DNA of 64,000 nt from Verrucomicrobiales bacterium (GTDB lineage Bacteria > Verrucomicrobiota > Verrucomicrobiia > Verrucomicrobiales > DEV007), in contig JAEUHH010000120.1 of assembly GCA_016795505.1 (NCBI GenBank), forward strand, positions 86,978 through 150,977. The letters are read 5' to 3'. Below the pieces are notes generated by a model. It was not told the origin of the DNA. It saw only the letters and a program-made list of their open reading frames with translations, and searched no databases. Positions 51,927 through 60,130 of the stretch are shown in pieces. Both the position numbers and the translations under genes were made by a program. Position 1 is the first letter of the stretch. The number at the start of each line of letters is the position of its first letter.

Positions 51927-53483
51927 ATGAAACCCGCCCTTTTCCCCATTATACCGATCCTGCCCGTGGCCATGGCCCTGGCTGTTTCCGCAAACGGTCT
52001 CGCCCAGGAGCCCAAAAAAGAGGCTCCCGAAAAGCCCAAGCCGGCTCAGCCGGAAAAAGTGGAAAAGGCTCCTGCCGCCGATTCTGCGAAAAAGTCCGAA
52101 GCGTCGAAGCCCGATGCCAAGCCGGCTGAGTCAAAACCCGCAGAGGGCGGCACGGTCCACAAGATTACAAAGGGCGAGTTCGAGGTGAAACTTTCCCTCG
52201 ATGGCACCTTTGAAGCGGTGAAGCAGACACCGATCGCCCTCGACCCCCGTGAATGGGGCGATCTCACCGTCATCTCCGTCGTCGATCACGGCACCGTCGT
52301 CAAAAAGGGCGACCTGCTGGTGAAACTCGATACCCGCGATCTGGAAGAACAGATCGCCGATCTGGAACGGGCCCGTCCTCTCGAAGAACTGAACCTCAAG
52401 CTGGCCCATCAGGAGTTCGCCACCCTGGAGCGCACCACGCCCCTGTCGCTGGAGGCCGCCCGCCGTGCCAAGATGGAGGGCGAGCAGGACATGGCCTATT
52501 ACGAGGACACCGAACGGGCCATGGACGAGCGCAATGCGAAGGAAAACGTGAAGCGGATCGAGCAAAACCTGGCTTACAACAAAGAGGAACTCGACCAACT
52601 GGAGAAAATGTACGCCGCTGACGAATTGACCGAGGAAACGGAGGAAATCATCCTCCAGCGAGCCCGGAACGACGTGGCTTACTACGAATGGATGCTGGAA
52701 CAGACCCGGGCCCGCTCCGAACGGATCCTGAACACTTCCATACCCCGGCAGCACCTTTCCCAGCGGAAAAACGTGGAGCAGTTGGAGATCGCCTGGCGAC
52801 AGGCCGAGCAAAGCCTGCCCGAAACGCTCCGCAAAAAGCGCCTCGAACTCGAAGCCCAGGAAATCGCCCTGAAAAAGAGCGCTGAAAAGCTGGCCGACCT
52901 GAAAGCCGACCTCGCCGACCTGACCGTGAAGGCGCCCCATGACGGCGTCGTTTACTACGGCGCCACCAGTCGCGGCAAATGGGTCACCGCCTCGCAGGTG
53001 GAGCGCAAGCTGGTGCCGGGCGGAAAACTGATGGCCGACGAGGTCATCCTCACCGTCGTCTCGCCCGAGGCGCTCCGCATCCGCGCATCAGTGGGCGAAA
53101 ACCGGCTGCGTCACCTGAAAAAAGGCGTCTCCGGCCAAGCCGCGCCGGGTTTCGATCCGGAATCGGAGTTCCCCACCGCGGTTGAGACCGTATCCCTCGT
53201 TCCCTTTGCCGACGGCACCTACGACGCCACCTTCACTGCTCCCAAAGGCGGCGAAGGCGGACCGGCTTACTATCCCGGAATGATCGTGAAGATCCGGCTC
53301 GACCTCTTCGAAGCCGCCGAAGCCCTGACCGCACCGAAGAAAGCCGTGCACCGGGACAAGGATGGCCACTACGTGCATCTCAAGGACGGATCCAAGCGCC
53401 GCATCAAGGTCGGCCAGTCGAACGACGACGCCTATCAGGTCCTCGAAGGCCTGAAGGAGGGCGATGAAATCAAGGTGCCTTGA
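51927..53483 (+). CDS. HlyD-like membrane-fusion protein with long coiled coil
   Basis: 518 residues. Signal peptide MKPALFPIIPILPVAMALAVSANGLA, then a Lys/Pro/Ala-rich linker (QEPKKEAPEKPKPAQPEKVE). A biotinyl-lipoyl-like half is GTVVKKGDLLVKLDTRDLE; a coiled-coil hairpin covers about residues 145-335; the second lipoyl half is DLTVKAPHDGVVYYG. Beta-barrel and membrane-proximal domains follow. This is the adaptor of type I secretion, RND or MacB-type systems, but no transporter is adjacent. It precedes the cyclase-fold gene with 26 bases between. Confidence 0.82.
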   Translation: MKPALFPIIPILPVAMALAVSANGLAQEPKKEAPEKPKPAQPEKVEKAPAADSAKKSEASKPDAKPAESKPAEGGTVHKITKGEFEVKLSLDGTFEAVKQTPIALDPREWGDLTVISVVDHGTVVKKGDLLVKLDTRDLEEQIADLERARPLEELNLKLAHQEFATLERTTPLSLEAARRAKMEGEQDMAYYEDTERAMDERNAKENVKRIEQNLAYNKEELDQLEKMYAADELTEETEEIILQRARNDVAYYEWMLEQTRARSERILNTSIPRQHLSQRKNVEQLEIAWRQAEQSLPETLRKKRLELEAQEIALKKSAEKLADLKADLADLTVKAPHDGVVYYGATSRGKWVTASQVERKLVPGGKLMADEVILTVVSPEALRIRASVGENRLRHLKKGVSGQAAPGFDPESEFPTAVETVSLVPFADGTYDATFTAPKGGEGGPAYYPGMIVKIRLDLFEAAEALTAPKKAVHRDKDGHYVHLKDGSKRRIKVGQSNDDAYQVLEGLKEGDEIKVP

Positions 53484-53509
53484 CACCCGCCCCGTCGAGG
53501 TCCCCGATC

Positions 53510-54682
53510 ATGGCCCACCGCTCTCCAGTCCGAATCCTTGCCGCGGCCCTTCTGGCTTTTGCCCCCGCCGGGCTGCCTCTGGGGGCAGAGACGACGGGAG
53601 TGCCGCCCACACCGGCGGCCATCGAAGCCGCCATCGACCGCGGTGTTGCCCATCTGGTGGAGACGCAGAATGAGAATGGCTCCTGGGGTTCCGCCCGCCA
53701 AACCAAGGGCCTGAACATCTACGCGCCGGTGCCGGGTGCCCACGATGCTTTCCGCGCCGCTGTCACCGCGCTGGCCGTGACGGCATTGATCGAGACCGGC
53801 CGGGCCGACAGCGATCCGAAAGCCGGCACCGCCCTGGATCGTGGCGAGGCCTTTCTGCTCGAGCGCCTTCCCTCCGTGCGTCGGGCCACCGGCGATGCGA
53901 TTTACAACGTCTGGACCCATGGCTATGGCATCCAGGCACTCGTGCGCCTGCATGAGCGGGCCGTCAAAGCCGGTGCCTCCGATCGGGCCGACCGCATCCG
54001 CGCCTTGATCGACCAGCAGATCGACATGCTGGCCCGCTACGAATCGGTCGATGGCGGCTGGGGCTACTACGACTTCCGCGCCGAGACCCGGCGACCCTCG
54101 TCGGACTCGATCAGCTTCACCACGGCCACCATGCTGGTCGCCTTTCACGAGGCCGAAAAACGGGTGCCCGGCGTGGATGTACCCGATCCCGTGGTGGACC
54201 GGGCGATCCGCTCGATCAATCGTCAGCGCAAGCCGGACCACAGCTACCTCTACGGCGAATATTTGAAGTCTCGCCCGCTCTACGGCATCAACCGGCCGGG
54301 CGGCAGCCTGGGCCGATCGCAGGCCTGCAATATCGCACTGCGCTACTGGGGCGATGAGACCATCACCGACGCCGTTCTGGAGGAGTGGCTCGTCCGCCTG
54401 CGCGATCGCAATGGCTGGCTGAGCATCGGTCGGAAGCGCCCCATCCCGCACGAGAGTTGGTTCCAGGTCGCCGGCTACTTCTATTACTACGGTCACTACT
54501 ACGCCGCCCTCTGCGTCGAGTCCCTGCCGGCCGAAAAGGCCGCCCCGCATCGCGAGATGCTCGCCGGGGTGCTGCTCGGTCTCCAGGAAAAGGACGGCTC
54601 GTGGTGGGACTACCCGTTTTACAGCTACCACCAACCCTACGGCACCGCCTTCGCCCTGATGAGCCTGGCGCGGTGCCGCTGA
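53510..54682 (+). CDS. Exported terpene-cyclase/prenyltransferase-fold protein
   Basis: 390 residues from the ATG at 53510. Signal peptide MAHRSPVRILAAALLAFAPAGLPLGA. The alpha/alpha-barrel repeats show QW-like motifs: VETQNENGSWGSARQ near the start and LQEKDGSWWDYPFYSYHQPYGTAFALMSL at the end, with HGYGIQALVRL and GGWGYYDFR between. No DxDD catalytic motif of squalene-hopene cyclase is visible. The fold is shared by squalene cyclases and planctomycete proteins of unknown role. It follows the HlyD-like gene closely and may be cotranscribed. Confidence 0.75.
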   Translation: MAHRSPVRILAAALLAFAPAGLPLGAETTGVPPTPAAIEAAIDRGVAHLVETQNENGSWGSARQTKGLNIYAPVPGAHDAFRAAVTALAVTALIETGRADSDPKAGTALDRGEAFLLERLPSVRRATGDAIYNVWTHGYGIQALVRLHERAVKAGASDRADRIRALIDQQIDMLARYESVDGGWGYYDFRAETRRPSSDSISFTTATMLVAFHEAEKRVPGVDVPDPVVDRAIRSINRQRKPDHSYLYGEYLKSRPLYGINRPGGSLGRSQACNIALRYWGDETITDAVLEEWLVRLRDRNGWLSIGRKRPIPHESWFQVAGYFYYYGHYYAALCVESLPAEKAAPHREMLAGVLLGLQEKDGSWWDYPFYSYHQPYGTAFALMSLARCR

Positions 54683-54685
54683 TTT

Positions 54686-54731
54686 CTGATCAAACAGGGT
54701 AGCATCTCCGATCCAACAGGGTTGCATCGGA
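54686..54731. repeat. Paired AACAGGGT-type dispersed repeat, direct orientation
   Basis: GATCAAACAGGGTAGCATCT then CCGATCCAACAGGGTTGCAT and CGG: direct half-units immediately after the cyclase-fold stop, between convergent genes. Confidence 0.78.
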
Positions 54732-54748
54732 ATCACGACCCGGTCCGG

Positions 54749-55663
54749 TCACCGGTTCGCGAGGGTGCGCGGGATCTCCTCCTGGGAAAACTCCAGGAAG
54801 GCCCGCAGCCGTCCGGTGACGTGGCGTCCGGTCGCGTAGCCGAGATACAGGCCGATGTCGGGAATTTCCCAGTCAGGCAGCAGGCGCACCAGCGAGCCGT
54901 CGGCCAGGTCCCGCTCGGCGATCCAGGCCGGGAGCAGGGTGAAGCCGGCGCCGGCTACAGCCGCCTCGCGCAGGGCGGTGACGGTGTCGAGAAGCAGGGC
55001 CGGACGCACCGCGATCTCCCGGGCCCGCTCACCCGTACCGATGACCAGCCGCCGCCGTAGATCGAAATGGGGTTGCAGCACCCCGAGCCAAGGGAAGTCC
55101 GCGAGTGCATCCGGATGCGTCGGCAGGCCAAGTCGCTCGATCAGGGACGGTGCTGCGGTGAGCACTCTGGGCAGGGAAGCGATCCGGCGCATGACGAGGC
55201 TCTTGTCCACCGGCTCGCCGACCAGAAAGCCGCAGTCGAAGCCCTCTTCGATGAACTTCATGGGCCGGTTGATCAGGTGCAGTTCGGCGGTGACCTGTGG
55301 GTGCAGGCTCTGAAAGCGCGCCAGCACCCGGGACACGATCCACTGGCCCACGTCGACCACCGAGACGATGCGCAGGTGACCCTGGAGGGTATTCCGCTCG
55401 GCCATCAACTTTTGCCCTGCGCGTTCGGCGGCCACCAGCAGCCGACGCGCCTCGGGCAGCAGCACCCGGCCGGCTTCGGTCAGGCTCATCGTGTGGGTGT
55501 CGCGACGGATGAGGGGCAGGTTGATGCCGCGTTCAAGGGCCTGGATCTGCCGGCTCACGGTGGGTTGGGAAAGGCCCAGTACGCGGGCCGCGGCGGAGAT
55601 GCTTCCGCTTTCCGCCACCTGCACGAAGGCCCGGATATGTCGGAGATCGTCGAGACCCGTCAT
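54749..55663 (-). CDS. LysR-type transcriptional regulator
   Basis: 304 residues. N-terminal winged HTH RAFVQVAESGSISAAARVLGLSQPTVSRQIQALE, then a periplasmic-binding-like effector domain beginning near GHLRIVSVVDVGQWIV. Cytoplasmic DNA-binding protein. It is divergent from an RND efflux operon with 80 bases between, containing a perfect palindrome at 55673-55687, so it most likely controls that operon and itself. The effector is unknown. Confidence 0.92.
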   Translation of the reverse strand: MTGLDDLRHIRAFVQVAESGSISAAARVLGLSQPTVSRQIQALERGINLPLIRRDTHTMSLTEAGRVLLPEARRLLVAAERAGQKLMAERNTLQGHLRIVSVVDVGQWIVSRVLARFQSLHPQVTAELHLINRPMKFIEEGFDCGFLVGEPVDKSLVMRRIASLPRVLTAAPSLIERLGLPTHPDALADFPWLGVLQPHFDLRRRLVIGTGERAREIAVRPALLLDTVTALREAAVAGAGFTLLPAWIAERDLADGSLVRLLPDWEIPDIGLYLGYATGRHVTGRLRAFLEFSQEEIPRTLANR

Positions 55664-55672
55664 GCACTATCT

Positions 55673-55687
55673 GTATATCGGATATAC
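55673..55687. promoter_or_regulatory. LysR-type operator candidate
   Basis: GTATATC-G-GATATAC is a perfect 15-bp palindrome and contains the T-N11-A LysR box (T at 55674, A at 55686). It lies 10 bases upstream of the regulator's own start and about 57 bases upstream of the RND adaptor start, so one site could serve both. Confidence 0.72.
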
Positions 55688-55743
55688 GCGAATGCGAACG
55701 GGGTTTTGGCTGTGGATTCGCCCTTCGTGCCGTAACAAGTCTG

Positions 55744-56958
55744 ATGCGCGCCGCTGACAGAGGCACTTTTCGACTCACCGGACCGGGTGTCGCCCTCGGG
55801 CTGGCGCTGGCTTTGCCCTGTCTGCCGGGGTGCGGCCGATCGGGAGGACCGGCTGCCGAGCGTCCTGCGACGCCCTCTCCCACCGTCTCGGTGACGACGC
55901 CGGTGGTGCGCCCCGTAGTCGATTGGGACGTGTTCACCGGCCGCCTCGCTTCGCCGGAGACGGTGGAGATCCGGGCCCGGGTATCGGGCTATCTTCAGGA
56001 GGTGCATTTCAAGGAAGGCGCCGAGGTGAAGGAAGGCGATCTGCTGTTCACCATCGATCCGCGCCCCTACCAGGCGGTCGTGGACCGGATGGTCGCGCGG
56101 GTCACCAGTGCGCGCAGCCGCTCGGAACTGACGGCGAAGGAACTGGAAAATGTGGCCAAATTGCAGGGAAACGGCGCCATTTCCGCCGAAGACTATGACC
56201 GTCGGGCCAAGGCCGCGTCCGATGCAGAGGGTCTGCTGCGGGCGGCCGAAGCGGAACTGCGCGAGGCCCAGCTCGACCTCGAATTCACCGAGATCCGCTC
56301 GCCCATCGCGGGCCGGGTCAGTGATGCGCGGGTCACCAAGGGAAACCTCGTCACGGGCGGCGATCAGGAGGCGAATGTCCTCACCACGGTCGTGTCGCTG
56401 GACCCGATTTATTGCCTCATTGAGGTGGACGAGCGCTCGGTGCTGAAATACCGGCAGCTCCATCGCGAGGGAAAGCGAGTGAGTGCCCAGTTCGGTCAGG
56501 TAGCCGCCGACATGGAACTCGCCCATGAGACGGGATATCCGCATCAGGGCCACATCGACTTCGTGGACAACCAGCTCGACCCGGCCACCGGCACGATCCG
56601 GGCCCGGGCCGTGTTCCCGAACGCCGACAAGCTCATGGCGCCCGGCTTTTTCGCCCGGGTCCGCGTGCCGGGCAGTGGCGAATACCAGGGGCACCTGATT
56701 CCCGACCGGGCGATCGCAGACGACCAGGGCACCAGCTTCGTCTGGGTGGTCGATGCGGAAAACACCGCCCATTACCGCAAGGTCGATACCGGGCCGCTGC
56801 TGGACGGTCTCCGCATCGTGCGCGCAGGCCTCTCGGCGGGGGACCGGGTCGTCGTCGACGGGGTGATGTCGGTGCGGAACGGCCAGAAGGTGAATCCGGA
56901 GCTCCTGCCCGAACCGGTGGTGGCTCCTGCGGCGGAGAAAGCGCCCGCCCAGTCCTGA
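55744..56958 (+). CDS. RND efflux periplasmic adaptor subunit (AcrA/MexE-like), lipoprotein
   Basis: 404 residues. The leader RLTGPGVALGLALALPCLPGC gives a lipoprotein Cys at about residue 30. Lipoyl half GYLQEVHFKEGAEVKEGDLL, helical hairpin QNGAISAEDYDRRAKAASDAEG-type segment (LQGNGAISAEDYDRR), second lipoyl half EIRSPIAGRVSDARV, then beta-barrel (TTVVSLDPIYCLIEVDE) and membrane-proximal domains. It links the RND pump to an outer-membrane channel. The permease starts 7 bases after its stop. Confidence 0.93.
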   Translation: MRAADRGTFRLTGPGVALGLALALPCLPGCGRSGGPAAERPATPSPTVSVTTPVVRPVVDWDVFTGRLASPETVEIRARVSGYLQEVHFKEGAEVKEGDLLFTIDPRPYQAVVDRMVARVTSARSRSELTAKELENVAKLQGNGAISAEDYDRRAKAASDAEGLLRAAEAELREAQLDLEFTEIRSPIAGRVSDARVTKGNLVTGGDQEANVLTTVVSLDPIYCLIEVDERSVLKYRQLHREGKRVSAQFGQVAADMELAHETGYPHQGHIDFVDNQLDPATGTIRARAVFPNADKLMAPGFFARVRVPGSGEYQGHLIPDRAIADDQGTSFVWVVDAENTAHYRKVDTGPLLDGLRIVRAGLSAGDRVVVDGVMSVRNGQKVNPELLPEPVVAPAAEKAPAQS

Positions 56959-56965
56959 TCCGGCC

Positions 56966-59900
56966 ATGAATCTCTCGCGCTTCTTCGTGGACCGGCCGAT
57001 CTTCGCCGGGGTGATCAGCATCGTGATCACCCTGCTCGGTGGGCTCGCCTATTTTGGCCTGCCCATTTCCCAATATCCCGAGGTCGTGCCGCCCACCGTC
57101 GTCGTGACCGCGTTCTATCCCGGCGCCGATGCCCGGACCCTCGCCGAGACGGTGGCCACGCCGCTGGAACAGGAGATCAATGGCGTCGAAGACATGCTCT
57201 ATCTGGCATCGTCGAGCACCAGCGACGGCCGCGTCCAGATCACGGTCACCTTCCGGCTCGGCACCGATCTCGACAAGGCCCAGGTGCTGGTGCAGAACAA
57301 GGTGAACGCCGCCATCGCCCGCCTGCCCGAGGAAGTGCGCCGTCAGGGCGTGACCGCGCAGAAACGCTCGCCCGACCTCACGCTCGCTGCCCAGTTTTAC
57401 AGCCCCGACGGCTCCCGCGAGGTCGGCTACCTCTCGAACTATGTCACCCTGCAGGTGCAGAACGAGATTGCCCGCATCCCCGGTGTCGCCGAAGCCTCGT
57501 CGCTCGGCGGTCTCGACTACTCGATGCGGATCTGGCTGAATCCGGAGAAAGTGGCCGCCCGCGACCTCACCGCCGGCGATGTCATCGATGCCATCCGGGA
57601 GCAGAATGTCCAGGTCGCCGCCGGCAGCCTCGGCCAGCCGCCTGCGCCCGCGGGAGCGCAGTTCCAGTACACTCTCACCGCACCGGGCCGGCTGAAAACG
57701 CCGGAGGAGTTCGGCGAGATCGTGCTGAAGACCGGTGTCGAGGGCGACGTGGTCAAACTCGCCGATGTCGCCCGCATCGAGATCGGCTCGCGCGACTACG
57801 CGAGCCGCACCTACATGGACGGCTACAACGCCGTCTCGCTGCGCGTCTTCCAGCTCCCCGGCAGCAACGCCCTCGAGACCGCCAACGAGGTCTACAAGAC
57901 CCTCGCACGGCTCAAGGAGCGCTTCCCACCCGGTGTCGACTACCGCATCAACTATGACACCACGAAGTTCGTCCGCGCCTCCATCCGCTCTGTGCTGAAC
58001 ACCCTCATCGAGGCCGTCATCCTCGTCGTTCTCGTCGTGGTCGTCTTCCTCCAGACCTGGCGCGCCTCCATCATCCCGCTCATCGCGGTGCCGGTGTCGC
58101 TCATCGGCACCCTCGCGGTCATGCAGGCCTTCGGCTTTTCCCTGAACAACCTCTCCCTCTTTGGCATCGTCCTCGCCATCGGCATCGTGGTGGACGACGC
58201 CATCGTGGTGGTGGAAAACGTCGAGCGCAACGTGGCCGAGGGTCTCGCGCCCCGCGAGGCGGCCATCAAGGCGATGAACGAGGTGAGCGGCGCGGTCATC
58301 GCCATGTCGCTCGTGCTGTGCGCCGTCTTCATCCCGACGGCTTTCATCAGCGGCATCACTGGCCAGTTCTACAAGCAGTTCGCTCTCACCATCACCGCCT
58401 CCACTGTCATTTCGGCCATCAATTCACTGACGCTCAGCCCCGCGCTCTGCGCCCTGCTGCTGCGGCCACACGGCGAACGGGGCGATGCCTTCAGCCGGTT
58501 GTTGGACCGGCTGTTCGGCTGGTTCTTCCGCGGCTTCAACCGTGTCTTCCAATTTTCGGCCCATGCCTACGCCAGCCTCGTGCGCCGGCTCCTGCGGGTC
58601 ACCGTGGTCGCTCTGCTCCTCTACGCCGGCCTCGTCGGCGGGGCGCTCCACCTCTTCCGCACCGTTCCCACGGGTTTCATCCCCTCGCAGGACATGGGCT
58701 ACTACCTCGTCGTGGTGCAATTGCCCGACGGCGCCGCCTTCGAGCGCACCGATGCCGTGGTGCGGCGGGTCGACGAGATCGCCCGCGGCCTGCCGGGCAT
58801 CGCCCACACCTTCGCCATCGCCGGATACTCCACCGTCCTCCAAGCCAACCAGTCAAATCTCGGGGCCGCCTTCTTCGTCCTTGATGACTTCGCCAAACGA
58901 CGCGACCCGGCCTTGCGCGGCGAGGCCTACCTCACCACCCTGCGACAGGCGTTTGCCGGAATCAAGGAAGCCCGCGTCCTTGTGCTGCCGCCAGCCCCGA
59001 TCCGCGGTCTCGGCAGCGCGGGCGGCTTCAAACTTCAGGTTCAGGATCTGAACAATGCCGGACTCCGCCCCCTCGAGGCGGCCACCAACCGCCTCCTCGA
59101 CGCACTCCAAAAGGAACCCGGCTTCACCTCCATCCTCTCCGGGTTCCGGCCGAATGTCCCCCAGTATCACATCGAGATCGACCGCGCCCAGGCGAAGACC
59201 ATGGGCATTTCGTTGTCCGAATTGAACGAAGCCCTCCAGGTCTATCTCGGCTCCGTCTATGTGAACGACTTCAATCTCTTCGGCCGCACCTACCAGGTCA
59301 CTGCCCAGGCCGAGCCCGGCATGCGTACCGAGCCCGAGGACCTCATGCGCATCAAGATCCGCAACCAGGAGGGCGACATGGTGCCTCTCGGTGCCCTCGT
59401 CGATGTCTCGAAACGCGCCGGGGCCGACCGCGTGCAGCGGTACAACCTATACTACTCGGCTGACATCAACGGCAATACCCTGCCCGGCGTCAGCTCCGGC
59501 GAGATGATCGCCGCCGTCGAGCGCCTCGCCCGCGAGCACCTGCCCAATGGCTTCGCCATGGAATGGACCGACCTCACCTACCAGCAGATCCTCGCCGGCA
59601 ACACCATCGCCTACATCTTCCCCCTCTGCGTGCTCTTCGTCTTCCTTGTCCTCGCCGCCCAGTACGAGAGTTGGAATCTCCCGCTCGCCATCATTCTCAT
59701 CGTGCCCATGTGCCTGCTCTCCGCCATCGGCGGCGTCTGGCTGCGGGGCTTGGACAACAATGTCTTCACCCAGATCGGCCTCGTCGTGCTCGTCGCCCTG
59801 GCGGCGAAGAACGCCATCCTCATCGTCGAGTTCGCCAAACAGATTCAGGATACCGGACGCGACCGCCACAGCGCCGCCATCGAGGCCTGCCGCCTCCGGC

Positions 59901-60118
59901 TGCGACCCATCCTCATGACCAGCTTCGCCTTTATCCTCGGCGTGCTGCCCCTCGTCCTCGCCCGCGGCGCCGGTGCCGAAATGCGCCAGGCCCTCGGCAC
60001 GGCCGTCTTCTATGGCATGATCGGCGTCACCTTTTTCGGTCTCCTGTTCACCCCGATCTTCTACGTGGTGATGCGCCGTCTCGCCGGAGACCGTTCCCAG
60101 CCGCCGCCCGGTGCCTGA
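56966..60118 (+). CDS. RND multidrug efflux permease (HAE1 family)
   Basis: 1050 residues. The N-terminus NLSRFFVDRPIFAGVISIVITLLGGLAYFGLPISQYPEVVPP is the HAE1 start. Twelve membrane segments are expected; TM4 carries GIVVDDAIVVVENVERN, the paired Asp proton relay. GAKDFPTGFIPSQDMGY-like RTVPTGFIPSQDMGYYL opens the second half. It exports hydrophobic compounds by proton antiport. No TolC-type outer-membrane gene follows; the next gene is convergent, so the pump must borrow one from elsewhere. Confidence 0.95.
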   Translation: MNLSRFFVDRPIFAGVISIVITLLGGLAYFGLPISQYPEVVPPTVVVTAFYPGADARTLAETVATPLEQEINGVEDMLYLASSSTSDGRVQITVTFRLGTDLDKAQVLVQNKVNAAIARLPEEVRRQGVTAQKRSPDLTLAAQFYSPDGSREVGYLSNYVTLQVQNEIARIPGVAEASSLGGLDYSMRIWLNPEKVAARDLTAGDVIDAIREQNVQVAAGSLGQPPAPAGAQFQYTLTAPGRLKTPEEFGEIVLKTGVEGDVVKLADVARIEIGSRDYASRTYMDGYNAVSLRVFQLPGSNALETANEVYKTLARLKERFPPGVDYRINYDTTKFVRASIRSVLNTLIEAVILVVLVVVVFLQTWRASIIPLIAVPVSLIGTLAVMQAFGFSLNNLSLFGIVLAIGIVVDDAIVVVENVERNVAEGLAPREAAIKAMNEVSGAVIAMSLVLCAVFIPTAFISGITGQFYKQFALTITASTVISAINSLTLSPALCALLLRPHGERGDAFSRLLDRLFGWFFRGFNRVFQFSAHAYASLVRRLLRVTVVALLLYAGLVGGALHLFRTVPTGFIPSQDMGYYLVVVQLPDGAAFERTDAVVRRVDEIARGLPGIAHTFAIAGYSTVLQANQSNLGAAFFVLDDFAKRRDPALRGEAYLTTLRQAFAGIKEARVLVLPPAPIRGLGSAGGFKLQVQDLNNAGLRPLEAATNRLLDALQKEPGFTSILSGFRPNVPQYHIEIDRAQAKTMGISLSELNEALQVYLGSVYVNDFNLFGRTYQVTAQAEPGMRTEPEDLMRIKIRNQEGDMVPLGALVDVSKRAGADRVQRYNLYYSADINGNTLPGVSSGEMIAAVERLAREHLPNGFAMEWTDLTYQQILAGNTIAYIFPLCVLFVFLVLAAQYESWNLPLAIILIVPMCLLSAIGGVWLRGLDNNVFTQIGLVVLVALAAKNAILIVEFAKQIQDTGRDRHSAAIEACRLRLRPILMTSFAFILGVLPLVLARGAGAEMRQALGTAVFYGMIGVTFFGLLFTPIFYVVMRRLAGDRSQPPPGA

Positions 60119-60130
60119 GCCCTGCTGCCG

